Positions 34,264 to 42,967 of a stretch of DNA of 64,000 nt are shown here, piece by piece. Source of the DNA: Paenalcaligenes sp050487225. GTDB taxonomy: Bacteria > Pseudomonadota > Gammaproteobacteria > Burkholderiales > Burkholderiaceae_B. Made by a program: the position numbers and the translations under genes. Every line of letters starts with the position of its first letter. The stretch's first letter is position 1. The stretch lies in the NCBI RefSeq assembly GCF_050487225.1, contig NZ_JBKQGY010000001.1, positions 1,488,001 through 1,552,000 of the forward strand, in the 5' to 3' direction. The notes under the pieces were generated by a model. It worked only from the letters and a program-made list of their open reading frames with translations. It ran no database searches and was not told the origin of the DNA.

Positions 34264-35100
34264 CTATTGAATACCCGGTACACCCTTACGGATGGCACTA
34301 GAGAAGTCCTCTCCGGTTTGATCGGCTTGCAACGCTCGTTCATTAATGTATCCCGCTTGCTGCAAGACCTCATACGACACGTTAGGTGTTAAACCGTTTT
34401 GCTCTTGCACGTATTCGGCCACATGGCCCGATGCCAGTAAGCGGTAATCCATAGGCAACGGTGCGATCACTTTTGCCAACTCATAGATTACCGTTGTGCA
34501 ATTACTGGTCAGGGTGTTGTAGAACTCTGGCTGTTGCTCTAGTTCTTGAGCTTTGGCCACGTAAGCTAAAAACAAATGCTGCAACGCCGGTTGATCTAAC
34601 TGCACTCTATAGATATAGACATCTTCCCCGCGTGCATTACTACGGGTACGCACAATATCACTTTCTTCTGCCGCCACTAGCACCTGTTCATATTGGCGGA
34701 AAAAACCTTTCCACGCCGAAAACTGCTCATGGCTTTCTTTGCGTATTTCTAGGGAAAATGTCAGGTAGCGACCATCAGCAAAACCGAAAGACACTAAAGT
34801 ATGCGCAATGTGCGGCCCCATCCAATACGACAAAATCAGATCGGCGCTTTGTAGCTGATCTAACGGGTACTCACGTGACTCCCAACTAGCGGTGTAATCG
34901 TCCTCGGTACGCCAGGTGAAATTACGTACGTTATTCAGATGCACGGTATTACCATCTACCCGTGCCTCTAACAACCTTGCCACATCGTCTGCCCAAATAC
35001 GATCATGTGATGGCGTTTGGCTAAACCACCATCCCGCAGCCAGTGCGAATAGCAGCGCTATCCACGGCAAACACCCTATGCGACGCCATTTACTGAACAT
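34264..35100 (-). CDS. DUF4105-family (Lnb N-terminal-like) membrane-anchored protein
   Basis: 278 residues from MFSKWRRIGCL, whose ATG overlaps the end of the upstream phosphoesterase gene, so translation is probably coupled. One N-terminal membrane helix (LPWIALLFALAAGWWF) leaves the rest outside the cytoplasm. The DUF4105 hallmarks are HTLVSFGFADGRYLTFSLEIRKE and TLTSNCTTVIYELA with the conserved Cys, plus YRLLASGHVAEYVQEQ. The function of this family is poorly defined; a papain-like hydrolase fold has been suggested from the Cys and His. I do not assign an activity. Confidence 0.8.
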   Translation of the reverse strand: MFSKWRRIGCLPWIALLFALAAGWWFSQTPSHDRIWADDVARLLEARVDGNTVHLNNVRNFTWRTEDDYTASWESREYPLDQLQSADLILSYWMGPHIAHTLVSFGFADGRYLTFSLEIRKESHEQFSAWKGFFRQYEQVLVAAEESDIVRTRSNARGEDVYIYRVQLDQPALQHLFLAYVAKAQELEQQPEFYNTLTSNCTTVIYELAKVIAPLPMDYRLLASGHVAEYVQEQNGLTPNVSYEVLQQAGYINERALQADQTGEDFSSAIRKGVPGIQ

Positions 35101-36229
35101 CGCTGCGTAAGGTAATTTCAGCAATTTCAGATGGGCGACCTAAGCGCAATGGAAAGCCTGACCACAGCCCTGCCCCATTCCCTACGTACAACTGTCGCCC
35201 CTCAGTACCTACTTGGTACAAGCCCGACACAAAACCCTCGTTGGCTATACGTATCACTTGGTCTATGCCCAAAATATGGCCCCCATGCGTATGACCGGAT
35301 AATTGCAAACTTACCCCTTTGGGTGCGTTACGCAGAATATTGCCTGGTCGGTGATCCAATAAAATCACCGGCACACCAGCAGGGGCATTAGCTAAAGCCT
35401 TAGTCGTATCGGGAGCCACCTGCCCAAAATTAGCGCTGATGGTATCCGGTACACCTGCCAATACCAACTGAGCACCGTCTTTATGCAGTACCACATGTTC
35501 ATTTTCTAGCATGTGTATACCTAGCTCGTTAAACACTCGCATCCAGCGTTTGAAGTACGCATAGTATTCGTGATTACCTGCTACGGCATACACCCCATCT
35601 TTGGCGTGCAAATCACCCAAAGGGGGATAATCGTTTTTACGCGCTTCGGGCGTACCGTCAATCAAATCGCCCGAAATCACAATCAGGTCAGGCGATAATG
35701 CATTCGTACGCGCTACCACCTGCTGTGCCCACGGCCCTTGCAGCAATTTGCTTAAGTGCAAATCGGTCAAATGCACCACCTTGTAGCCATCAAACTCTTT
35801 GGCCAAACCGGGAATAGTGATTTCCATGCGTTTGACCTGCGGCACACTTACCGCCTGCCATACACCGATCACCGCCAGTACACACGCTAATACGCCTAAG
35901 CTATGTGCCACAGGCATGCTGCGCCATAGTGCTCGCCCTTTAGGGCGCGACACCACAAACAGCAGCAACCCAGCCACATCTCGCAGCAACAAGAAGCACG
36001 CAAATAAAATGACGGCACCTAAACAAGCACCTAAGACCCACAGCGCTTGGGGTGAAATTTCAGGGGAAGCAATGCTGCCACCAAACAGGTATTGCACGAC
36101 TCTATGCTGCAAGACTATCAGTACAGGTACGGCGCTAAGTAGTACACGCCACGGCCATGCTAGCTTAAGCCGCCACACGTAGCGCCAAAGTAGATACAGC
36201 CCAATCAGCCCTGCAGCATTCAAAATCAC
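35090..36229 (-). CDS. Membrane-anchored metallophosphoesterase (YaeI/YkuE-like)
   Basis: About 379 residues from a GTG start at 36229; an ATG at 36271 is in frame but would overlap alr by 29 bases and adds a Cys-rich tail unlikely to be native. The N-terminal third has about four membrane helices. The C-terminal calcineurin-like domain has all metal motifs: VHLTDLHLSKL (DxH), ISGDLIDG (GDxxD), AGNHEYYA (GNHE), LDHRPGN and SGHTHGGHI. YaeI/YkuE relatives act on lipid A precursors or pyrophosphate bonds at the membrane; the substrate is uncertain. It follows alr on the same strand. Confidence 0.85.
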   Translation of the reverse strand: MILNAAGLIGLYLLWRYVWRLKLAWPWRVLLSAVPVLIVLQHRVVQYLFGGSIASPEISPQALWVLGACLGAVILFACFLLLRDVAGLLLFVVSRPKGRALWRSMPVAHSLGVLACVLAVIGVWQAVSVPQVKRMEITIPGLAKEFDGYKVVHLTDLHLSKLLQGPWAQQVVARTNALSPDLIVISGDLIDGTPEARKNDYPPLGDLHAKDGVYAVAGNHEYYAYFKRWMRVFNELGIHMLENEHVVLHKDGAQLVLAGVPDTISANFGQVAPDTTKALANAPAGVPVILLDHRPGNILRNAPKGVSLQLSGHTHGGHILGIDQVIRIANEGFVSGLYQVGTEGRQLYVGNGAGLWSGFPLRLGRPSEIAEITLRSDVQ

Positions 36230-36242
36230 GTTACAACACGTC

Positions 36243-37307
36243 CTATTCGGATTGATACACCAACGGCACACGCTTCACATTACACATCAGCTCGTAAGAG
36301 ATAGTGCCCGCAGCATTTGCCACGGCATTCACATCAACGTGCTTGCCCCAAAGTTCCACCTTACTGCCTATGCCAGCATCCGGCAAATGGGTTAGATCAA
36401 CGGTCAACATATCCATGGACACACGCCCTATCAGTCGCGATGGTTGGCCATCAATACTCACTGGTGTGCCATTAGGTGCACGACGTGGATAGCCATCGGC
36501 ATAGCCTACCGCCACCAACCCCACACGTACTAATTCTTCTGCCACAAACGTACCGCCATAGCCCAAGGCCTCACCGGGCAATAAGGTACGCACGGCAAAC
36601 ACTTCGCTCTGTAAGCTCATGACGGGCTGCAAGGCATGTTCAAAAGGCGTAGGGTCAGCGCCGTACAGCAAAATGCCGGCACGCCCCCACCCTTGTCTGG
36701 CCTCAGGCCATTCCAAGATACCGGCAGAATTACAAATACTGCGCCCGCCCGCCAAGCCTTCCACCGCTGCCTCAAAAACAGCCAACTGTGTTTCCGTCGT
36801 GCCGCTGTCTGGTTCATCAGCTCGTGCAAAGTGCGTCATGAACGTGATGTCCATCACTTTGCCCGTCACCAGCAAACGCTTATAGATATCCGCCACCATG
36901 TCTGGCCTGAACCCCACACGATGCATACCGCTATCCACTTTCAGCCACACACGTAATCCATGCACATCACCCAATTGCTCGATCATGCGCACTTGGGCCT
37001 CGTGATGTACCACAGTCCACAAGTTATGGGCCTGTACCTGCTCTAGTTCATCGGCATGAAAAACACCTTCCAATAACACGATGGGCAGGGTGATACCCGC
37101 CTCGCGCAGTGTCAGTGCCTCGGCCAGAAAAGCGACGGCAAACCCATCTGCTATATCGGCTAATGCCTGGGCACACTCTACCGAGCCGTGACCATAAGCA
37201 TTGGCTTTTAATACAGCCAGCGTAGGACCATCCTGCAGGCGACGTGCCAGCAGGTAGTTATGGCGCAAAGCGCCCAAATCAATCATTGCTTGAGAAGGAC
37301 GAGTCAT
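36243..37307 (-). CDS. alr: Alanine racemase
   Basis: PLP enzyme interconverting L- and D-alanine. 354 residues. The PLP lysine is Lys34 in AVLKANAYGHG; the second-half catalytic Tyr lies in LGYGGTFVAEE, and the C-terminal domain has GRVSMDMLTVDLTHLPDAGIGSKVELWG. It sits six bases after dadA in the same direction, so it is probably the catabolic DadX-type enzyme feeding D-alanine to DadA, although a biosynthetic role is also possible. The pair is divergent from lrp. Confidence 0.94.
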   Translation of the reverse strand: MTRPSQAMIDLGALRHNYLLARRLQDGPTLAVLKANAYGHGSVECAQALADIADGFAVAFLAEALTLREAGITLPIVLLEGVFHADELEQVQAHNLWTVVHHEAQVRMIEQLGDVHGLRVWLKVDSGMHRVGFRPDMVADIYKRLLVTGKVMDITFMTHFARADEPDSGTTETQLAVFEAAVEGLAGGRSICNSAGILEWPEARQGWGRAGILLYGADPTPFEHALQPVMSLQSEVFAVRTLLPGEALGYGGTFVAEELVRVGLVAVGYADGYPRRAPNGTPVSIDGQPSRLIGRVSMDMLTVDLTHLPDAGIGSKVELWGKHVDVNAVANAAGTISYELMCNVKRVPLVYQSE

Positions 37308-37313
37308 AATGAA

Positions 37314-38573
37314 TCAGACAGAAGTGTGATAGCGGTTAATCGCCAAACCATCCGTAGGGATTTCCGGCTTCTGGCCTGCAATCAGGTCGGCAATAAGCTT
37401 GCCTGATCCACATGCCATGGTCCAGCCCAAAGTGCCGTGACCAGTATTCAAATACAGATTAGGGTAACGCGTTGCTCCTATGATAGGAGTACTGTCTGGT
37501 GTCATGGGTCGCAGCCCTGTCCAGAATGTGGCTTTAGGCACATCGCCTCCGGGGAACAACTCGTTGACCACCAATTCCAACGTGGCTCGTCGGCGCAAAT
37601 CTAACTGCGTGTTGTAGCCGGCCAATTCAGCCATGCCACCTACACGTATACGTTGATCAAAGCGCGTTACCGCAATTTTATAACTTTCATCCAACACTGT
37701 GGACTGCGGCGCTAAGGCAGGATTCACTAATGGCACAGTCAAGGAATAGCCCTTGACGGGATACACCGGTAGGTCTATATCCAATTGCGTCAAGGTCTGA
37801 CGTGAGTAGCTACCAAAGGCCAATACGTATTTATCGGCTTTCAGCACCTTGTCACCTACACGCACACCAGCGATTTGCCCTTGCTCAATCACAAAGCCAT
37901 CCATGCTTTGCCCAAGCATAAACTTCACCCCCAAGGCTCGCGCTTTCTCTGCCAAGGCTTGGGTGAACAGATGACAATCGCCCGTTTCGTCATTCGGTAA
38001 GCGCAAACCACCAGTGAGTTTTTCTTTGGCCTGTGCCAAGGCTGGTTCGTACTGACACAGCCCCTCTCTGTCTAGCAACTGATACGGTACGCCGCACTGC
38101 TCTAATACCGTGATATCACTTTGCACGCTATCCAATTGAGCTTGTGTACGGAACAACTGTATCGTGCCGCCCGTACGTTGCTCGTACTGAATATTGGTAT
38201 CGGCACGTAGCTGTTGCAGGCAATCACGGCTGTACTCCGCCACGCGCATCATGCGTTCTTTGTTGACCACGTAACGCTCTGGTGAACAATTGCGCAGCAT
38301 TTGCAGCATCCAACGCAGTTGAAACAGACTGCCATCTAAGCGTATGGCTAAGGGTGCATGCTTTTGAAATAACCACTTCAGCGCTTTGGTAGGAATGCCC
38401 GGAGCCGCCCACGGTGTGGAATAGCCCGGCGACACTTGGCCTGCATTGGCAAAACTGGTTTCATCCGCCACCCCAGGTTGCCTATCTATCAGCGTCACTT
38501 CCATGCCGGCTTGACGCAAGTAGTAGCCGCTGGTGACTCCCACCACGCCTCCACCCAAAACAAGGACATTCAT
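37314..38573 (-). CDS. dadA: D-amino acid dehydrogenase
   Basis: FAD enzyme that deaminates D-alanine and other D-amino acids to oxo acids, passing electrons to the respiratory chain. 419 residues from the second of two close ATGs (MNVLVLGGG), which has GGAG eight bases ahead; the first ATG abuts that site. The Rossmann motif GGGVVGVTSGYYLRQAG is at the N-terminus, with FANAGQVSPGYSTPWAAPG and the C-terminal TGLRPMTPDSTPIIG and NTGHGTLGWTMACG. First gene of a dadA-alr operon. Confidence 0.95.
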   Translation of the reverse strand: MNVLVLGGGVVGVTSGYYLRQAGMEVTLIDRQPGVADETSFANAGQVSPGYSTPWAAPGIPTKALKWLFQKHAPLAIRLDGSLFQLRWMLQMLRNCSPERYVVNKERMMRVAEYSRDCLQQLRADTNIQYEQRTGGTIQLFRTQAQLDSVQSDITVLEQCGVPYQLLDREGLCQYEPALAQAKEKLTGGLRLPNDETGDCHLFTQALAEKARALGVKFMLGQSMDGFVIEQGQIAGVRVGDKVLKADKYVLAFGSYSRQTLTQLDIDLPVYPVKGYSLTVPLVNPALAPQSTVLDESYKIAVTRFDQRIRVGGMAELAGYNTQLDLRRRATLELVVNELFPGGDVPKATFWTGLRPMTPDSTPIIGATRYPNLYLNTGHGTLGWTMACGSGKLIADLIAGQKPEIPTDGLAINRYHTSV

Positions 38574-38633
38574 TCCCATCTCCGCTATCTATAAGTATTT
38601 TTACTATTTTAAGTAATGACTTATAGTTAATAC

Positions 38634-38648
38634 GGCTAAAATTTAGCC
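38634..38648. promoter_or_regulatory. Lrp-type palindrome in the dadA-lrp intergenic region
   Basis: GGCTAAA-A-TTTAGCC, perfect seven-base arms, in a very AT-rich 129-base divergent region. It resembles the general Lrp/AsnC site pattern and would let the neighbouring Lrp-like protein control dadA-alr and itself. Confidence 0.55.
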
Positions 38649-38702
38649 CTAAAGCAGTGTTAATCACTATAAAAAATCACACTATTCTTCTTTAAAAGTG
38701 AA

Positions 38703-39170
38703 ATGCACCAGTTAGACAGAATCGATAAAAAAATCCTGCATATACTGCAGCGAGAGGGCCGTATTCCTATGACGGAATTAGCCGAACGTGTAGGCCTGTC
38801 ACCGTCGCCCTGTACCGAGCGTGTGAAGCGTATGGAGCGCGATAAGATCATCACAGGCTACCATGCCAAGTTATCGGCAGCGGCCTTAGATAAGCCTATG
38901 TTGGTATTTGTAGAAATTAAATTAGCGTCTAAATCAGAAGAAATTTTCGATAAAGTAAAACAAGAACTTTCTTTGATTCCAGACGTGCAAGAATGCCATT
39001 TAGTTTCGGGCAGTTTTGACTATCTCATTAAAGCTAGATTAAGCGGCATGCGTGAGTACCGCCGTTTACTCGGTGATATACTAAAACGGTTGCCTGTCGC
39101 GGCAGAATCGCAAAGCCACGTGGTCATGGAAGAAGTAAAAGAAAGCCTTTGGCTGAACCTCGATCGGTAA
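38703..39170 (+). CDS. Lrp/AsnC-family regulator of dadA-alr
   Basis: 155 residues: N-terminal helix-turn-helix (LDRIDKKILHILQREGRI, LAERVGLSPSPCTERVKRME) and C-terminal RAM/AsnC ligand domain (LVFVEIKLASK, VQECHLVSGSFDYLIKARL). It is typical of leucine-responsive-type regulators. The divergent position from dadA-alr, as for DadR in Pseudomonas, points to alanine-responsive control of that operon. Upstream AAAGTGAA gives a weak ribosome site. Confidence 0.9.
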   Translation: MHQLDRIDKKILHILQREGRIPMTELAERVGLSPSPCTERVKRMERDKIITGYHAKLSAAALDKPMLVFVEIKLASKSEEIFDKVKQELSLIPDVQECHLVSGSFDYLIKARLSGMREYRRLLGDILKRLPVAAESQSHVVMEEVKESLWLNLDR

Positions 39171-39216
39171 AACCTATTAAAAGGCCCTTAAATATAGTTG
39201 GCTTCTGTATAGATCA

Positions 39217-39230
39217 TTGACCGCTGTCAA
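39217..39230. promoter_or_regulatory. FNR/ANR-type box upstream of azurin
   Basis: TTGAC-CGCT-GTCAA, matching the TTGAT-N4-ATCAA pattern at 8 of 10 defined positions, perfectly symmetric, 110 bases before the azurin start. Azurin genes are known ANR targets in Pseudomonas. Confidence 0.7.
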
Positions 39231-39339
39231 TTACACTTGAGGGAAGAGCGTGTTCCAATAGCTCTATCTGATTTCATGACATGGTACACGCCATTTTGCG
39301 TCTGCCTTTTTCTTGTTTTAAGCATGGAGATTGTGACTT

Positions 39340-39789
39340 ATGTCTATCAAATATATTGCTGCAGCTTTGTTGACCGCTGCTAGTTTGCCTGTTTACGCTG
39401 CACAATGTGACATCACTATTGAAGGCAATGATGCCATGCAGTTCAACATGCAGGAAATCGTTGTAGATAAAACCTGCACCGAGTTCACCGTAAACCTGAA
39501 ACACGTTGGTTCCATGCCTAAAGCTGCAATGGGCCACAACTGGGTACTGACAAAAACAGCCGATTTCCAAGCGACAGCCACTGAAGGTATGTCTGCAGGT
39601 ATCGACAACGACTACATCAAAGTTGGTGACGAGCGTGTGATCGCTCACACAGACGTAGTGGGTGGTGGTGAGTCCACATCCGTAACGTTTGACGTTGCTA
39701 AACTGGCTGCTGGCGAAGACTACACATTCTTCTGCTCTTTCCCTGGCCACTGGGCTATGATGAAAGGCACACTGAAACTGGGCGAATAA
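39340..39789 (+). CDS. azu: Azurin (blue copper protein)
   Basis: Periplasmic type I copper electron carrier. 149 residues: signal peptide of 20 (ends PVYA), mature chain of about 129 beginning AQCDITIEG, exactly the azurin length. Copper ligands are visible: His in MGHNWVL, then Cys in FFCSFPGH, His in that same motif and Met in WAMMKGT. The structural disulfide pair (AQCDI and KTCTEF) is present. Stand-alone gene with an FNR-type box upstream and a terminator after it, suggesting induction under low oxygen to serve denitrification or a cytochrome peroxidase. Confidence 0.97.
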   Translation: MSIKYIAAALLTAASLPVYAAQCDITIEGNDAMQFNMQEIVVDKTCTEFTVNLKHVGSMPKAAMGHNWVLTKTADFQATATEGMSAGIDNDYIKVGDERVIAHTDVVGGGESTSVTFDVAKLAAGEDYTFFCSFPGHWAMMKGTLKLGE

Positions 39790-39810
39790 TCCCCTAGTCT
39801 CTTGCATGCC

Positions 39811-39838
39811 AAAAGCGCCGCAATAGCGGCGCTTTTTT
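39811..39838. terminator. Terminator between azurin and the aldolase gene
   Basis: AAAAGCGCCG-CAATAG-CGGCGCTTTTTT. A and T tracts on both sides make it usable by both convergent genes. Confidence 0.88.
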
Positions 39839-39856
39839 GTGTCTGCGAATTACGTA

Positions 39857-40660
39857 TTAGTAGCCTGGGCCAGATGCCGCTTTAGCCACGGGCGCCCCAC
39901 CTTTGTAGCGAGCCGCCATACTGCGCAAACCAGCAGCCAGCACCGACGTATCTAAACCTACCGCTACAAACTCACAACCCAAGTCTAAATAATGTTGAGC
40001 GTACTCTTCGCTCACCGACAAAATGCCAGCGGCTTTTCCAGCTCCTTTAATACGCGCAATCGCTGTATCAATCGCCTCTTGCACATCAGGGTGACCAGGG
40101 TTTCCTAGATGCCCCATCGCTGCGGATAAATCAGCTGGGCCAATGAAAATACCGTCCACACCCTCTACCGCTGCAATGGCTTCGATGTTTTTCAGCCCTT
40201 CTAGGCTTTCTACCTGCACCAACAAACACATTTGATCATTGGCTAGCTCAGCATAGTTTTCAATGGCATTCCAACGAGAGGCACGTGCCAATGCCGCCCC
40301 TACACCACGAACCCCTTGAGGTGGATAACGCATGGCTTGCGCCATTAAGGTTGCCTGCTCTGGTGTATCTACCATCGGTACTAGCAAGGTTTGCACGCCA
40401 ATATCCAACATCTGCTTAATCAACGCCACATCCCCTACCGGCGGACGTATCACAGGATGAGAATCATAAGGAGCAACCGCCTGCAGCAATGGCAATAAAG
40501 AGCGCACATCATTAGGGGCATGCTCGCCATCCAACACCAACCAATCAAAGCCAGCGGTCGCGGCAATTTCTGCTGCAGTGCTATTGGGTAAACCTACCCA
40601 TACACCCACTTGTTGTTCGGTACGTAGACGCTGTTTAAACGTATTGACGGGGAGATCCAT
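39857..40660 (-). CDS. HpcH/HpaI-family class II aldolase
   Basis: 267 residues, metal-dependent pyruvate aldolase barrel. Family motifs are VWVGLPNSTAAEIAATAGFDWLVLDGEHAPND, MVDTPEQATLMAQAMRYPPQGVRG, LVQVESLEGLKNIEAI and GIFIGPADLSAAMGHLG. Relatives cleave 4-hydroxy-2-oxoheptanedioate, 2-keto-3-deoxy sugar acids or similar compounds, giving pyruvate. No other pathway gene of that kind is adjacent, so the substrate stays open; it could act on related 4-hydroxy-2-oxo acids. Stand-alone on the minus strand, convergent with azurin. Confidence 0.88.
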   Translation of the reverse strand: MDLPVNTFKQRLRTEQQVGVWVGLPNSTAAEIAATAGFDWLVLDGEHAPNDVRSLLPLLQAVAPYDSHPVIRPPVGDVALIKQMLDIGVQTLLVPMVDTPEQATLMAQAMRYPPQGVRGVGAALARASRWNAIENYAELANDQMCLLVQVESLEGLKNIEAIAAVEGVDGIFIGPADLSAAMGHLGNPGHPDVQEAIDTAIARIKGAGKAAGILSVSEEYAQHYLDLGCEFVAVGLDTSVLAAGLRSMAARYKGGAPVAKAASGPGY

Positions 40661-40761
40661 ACTTCAACCTTAGAAAGAAGAAACCATTGAAGTAAGGTAG
40701 CACACTACTCTGTGCTTATCGCCTGCATAGTGCACTGTTTTTGGATGGCCAGCACGAAAAA

Positions 40762-41121
40762 CTACAACGTGTGACGTTGCTCGTGCAAAAGACGCGCTAA
40801 CTCAGGCAGTACTGCTACTTGCCCCGGCAATTGAGCCACTACACTGCCCTGTTTGCACACCACAATTACTGGCACAGAACGTATGCCATAACGTTGGCTA
40901 ATGGCCGAAGACGCGGACACATCCACCTCGCCGTAATAGGCAAGCTCAGGATGTTGCTGTGCAAAGGCTTGCACCGCTGGGCGTACTTGATGACAAGGCT
41001 GACACCATGGTGCAGAAAAATACACCACGGCAATCTCAGCCTGCATCACCGTTTGAGAAAAATTATCCAGGGTTAGCGCATGCCACCCCTGTTGTGTCAC
41101 CTTTTCAAGCGTAGCCGTCAT
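40762..41121 (-). CDS. Thioredoxin-family protein
   Basis: 119 residues, thioredoxin fold with active site WCQPC (Trp39, Cys40, Cys43) rather than WCGPC. Other thioredoxin features: VVYFSAPWC before the site and IRSVPVIVVCKQG with the cis-Pro. No signal peptide, so cytoplasmic. Its ATG overlaps the nhaA stop by four bases, so expression is coupled to the antiporter, an unusual partnership. It may serve in oxidative or pH stress; this is inference. The Gln in place of Gly between the cysteines may change the redox potential. Confidence 0.88.
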   Translation of the reverse strand: MTATLEKVTQQGWHALTLDNFSQTVMQAEIAVVYFSAPWCQPCHQVRPAVQAFAQQHPELAYYGEVDVSASSAISQRYGIRSVPVIVVCKQGSVVAQLPGQVAVLPELARLLHEQRHTL

Positions 41122-42470
41122 GCCTGAGCGGCTTTGCGCTTAACCTGACGCACCACGATAGCCCCCATGCTAAGACCCAATATGGCAGCCACCAGCGAAG
41201 CCGTCAGCACACCTAACTTGGCCGCACCTAGCAAGCTTTCATCTACAAACGCCAGCATGGCGATAAAGATGGACATGGTGAAACCAATACCTGCCAACAA
41301 GCCAATCAGTGCAATACCAGACCAGCTCACACCTTCGGGCAGCTTACAGAGCTTCAATGTCACCATCAGCCAGCTCACACCCATGATGCCTATAGGTTTA
41401 CCCAGCACCAAGGCCGCTATCACCCCAACCATCACCCAGTTTGCACCATCTTGGCTCAGGTCTATGCCATCAAAGCTCACACCCGCATTAGCTAAGGCAA
41501 ACAGCGGCATCACCCCAAACGCTACCCATGTGTGCAACGCCATTTGTACGCGAGTGACTGGTGCCAGCATGTCGCGCTGTGCACGACGTACATCGCTTAA
41601 GGCATGGGCGAGTTCTTCGGGCTCAACGGAATCTCTACGTTTACGCAGGTCTTGTACGACACGCTCTAGGGTTTGCATGGGGCGCTCAAGACGACGGCTA
41701 GGCAGTACAGGCGTCATCAAGCCCAATACCACACCCGCTAAGGTAGGATGCGCACCCGTCATCAGTACGCCACCCCAAATAATCAACCCCGGAATCACGT
41801 AGGCATAGGCACTCCCGATACCAATGTGCTGTAACCCCAATACCATCGCAATACCCAGCGCCACCACCAAAAATCCGCTGTAGTCCAAACCGCCGGAATA
41901 GAAGAAAGCAATAATCAGCACCGCGACGATGTCATCAATGATGGCCAATGCCAGCAAAAACACGCGGATATTAGAAGGAATGGAACGCCCCAACAAGGCC
42001 AACACCCCTACCGCAAAAGCAATGTCTGTCGCGGTAGGCACAGCCCAACCATGACTCTGCGGGGATTGGCTATTGAACGCCACATAAATCAATGCCGGTA
42101 CAGCCACACCACCAAAAGCTGCTGCGATAGGCAGCATCGCTTGGCGTATATCGCTCAACGCACCTTCATGCATTTCACGGCGTATCTCCATCCCTACCAC
42201 CAAGAAAAACAACGTCATCAAGGCATCGTTAATCCAGAAGTGCAACGGACGATCAAACACGTGTTCGCCCAAGCCAATGGAAAATGAGGTATGCCACAAC
42301 GCGTGGTAGCTATCAGCCCAAGGCGAGTTCGCCCAGATCAATGCCACGGCCGCTGCAATCAACAGCACCATGCCACTCACGGCTTCAATGTGGAGAAAAC
42401 GACTTACAGTAGAAAAGGCGCGCTCGGTCAGTACCTGAGCTTTAGGCAGGATGGGTGTATTCTGGTTCAT
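41118..42470 (-). CDS. nhaA: Na+/H+ antiporter NhaA
   Basis: Exchanges internal sodium for external protons. 450 residues from MNQNTPILPK, chosen because the family does not include the 36-residue extension to 42578. About a dozen membrane helices. NhaA hallmarks: FWINDALMTLFFLVVGMEIRRE, GWAVPTATDIAFAVGVLALLG with the ion-binding motif, and ALAIIDDIVAVLIIAFFYSG with the paired Asp. A central cytoplasmic loop of about 60 charged residues (RRLERPMQTLERVVQDLRKRRDS) is longer than in E. coli NhaA. It is followed by an overlapping thioredoxin gene. Confidence 0.94.
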   Translation of the reverse strand: MNQNTPILPKAQVLTERAFSTVSRFLHIEAVSGMVLLIAAAVALIWANSPWADSYHALWHTSFSIGLGEHVFDRPLHFWINDALMTLFFLVVGMEIRREMHEGALSDIRQAMLPIAAAFGGVAVPALIYVAFNSQSPQSHGWAVPTATDIAFAVGVLALLGRSIPSNIRVFLLALAIIDDIVAVLIIAFFYSGGLDYSGFLVVALGIAMVLGLQHIGIGSAYAYVIPGLIIWGGVLMTGAHPTLAGVVLGLMTPVLPSRRLERPMQTLERVVQDLRKRRDSVEPEELAHALSDVRRAQRDMLAPVTRVQMALHTWVAFGVMPLFALANAGVSFDGIDLSQDGANWVMVGVIAALVLGKPIGIMGVSWLMVTLKLCKLPEGVSWSGIALIGLLAGIGFTMSIFIAMLAFVDESLLGAAKLGVLTASLVAAILGLSMGAIVVRQVKRKAAQA

Positions 42471-42692
42471 TGTCTTTGATACTTTGCGTGGCGGCCCGAC
42501 CAACGCTTGTGAACCTGTCTCACTGCCGGATTGCAGCTGACACCCAGCTGAAAATTTTAACGCGTCTTCCCATTTCAAGAATTAGGGTTTACCACTATTT
42601 TCCTGTTCTAGATCAGAAAATCATCCAGAAATAGCCGTAAATATGTGATCAACGGTAGACTATTTATTTCACGTATTTCTTTGGAGCTGACC

Positions 42693-42950
42693 ATGACTTC
42701 CACTACGCCCCGCATGACTAATCTGTTTCTGCAACTAGGGCTAGACGCCAGTGAACAAGCCATTGCCGATTTCATTATCAGCCACCAACTGCCCGCCGAC
42801 ACCTACATCTCTGACGCCCCTTATTGGGACGAAGGCCAGCGTCAATTTTTAGCAGAACAACTCAAAAGTGACGGCGCTTGGGCAATCATTGTGGATCAAC
42901 TCAATGAGTCCTTGCACGAAGACGCCGTCAAAAAAATCACTGGGCTATAA
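42693..42950 (+). CDS. DUF2789-family small protein
   Basis: 85 residues from MTSTTPRMTNLF, a start with GGAGCTGACC ahead; a further 16 in-frame codons upstream are unlikely to be used. The family is short, acidic and cytoplasmic, with the pattern MTNLFLQLGLDASEQAIADFI, then WDEGQRQFLAEQLKSDGAWAIIVDQLN. Function unknown. Stand-alone gene between nhaA (divergent) and the convergent AhpD-like gene. Confidence 0.8.
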   Translation: MTSTTPRMTNLFLQLGLDASEQAIADFIISHQLPADTYISDAPYWDEGQRQFLAEQLKSDGAWAIIVDQLNESLHEDAVKKITGL

Positions 42951-42967
42951 CACGCCCCTACACCGCA

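Noticed and set aside
39274..39807. A 177-codon minus-strand open frame overlapping azurin
   Set aside because: It is the antisense shadow of a clearly recognised azurin gene, has no domain and no ribosome site.
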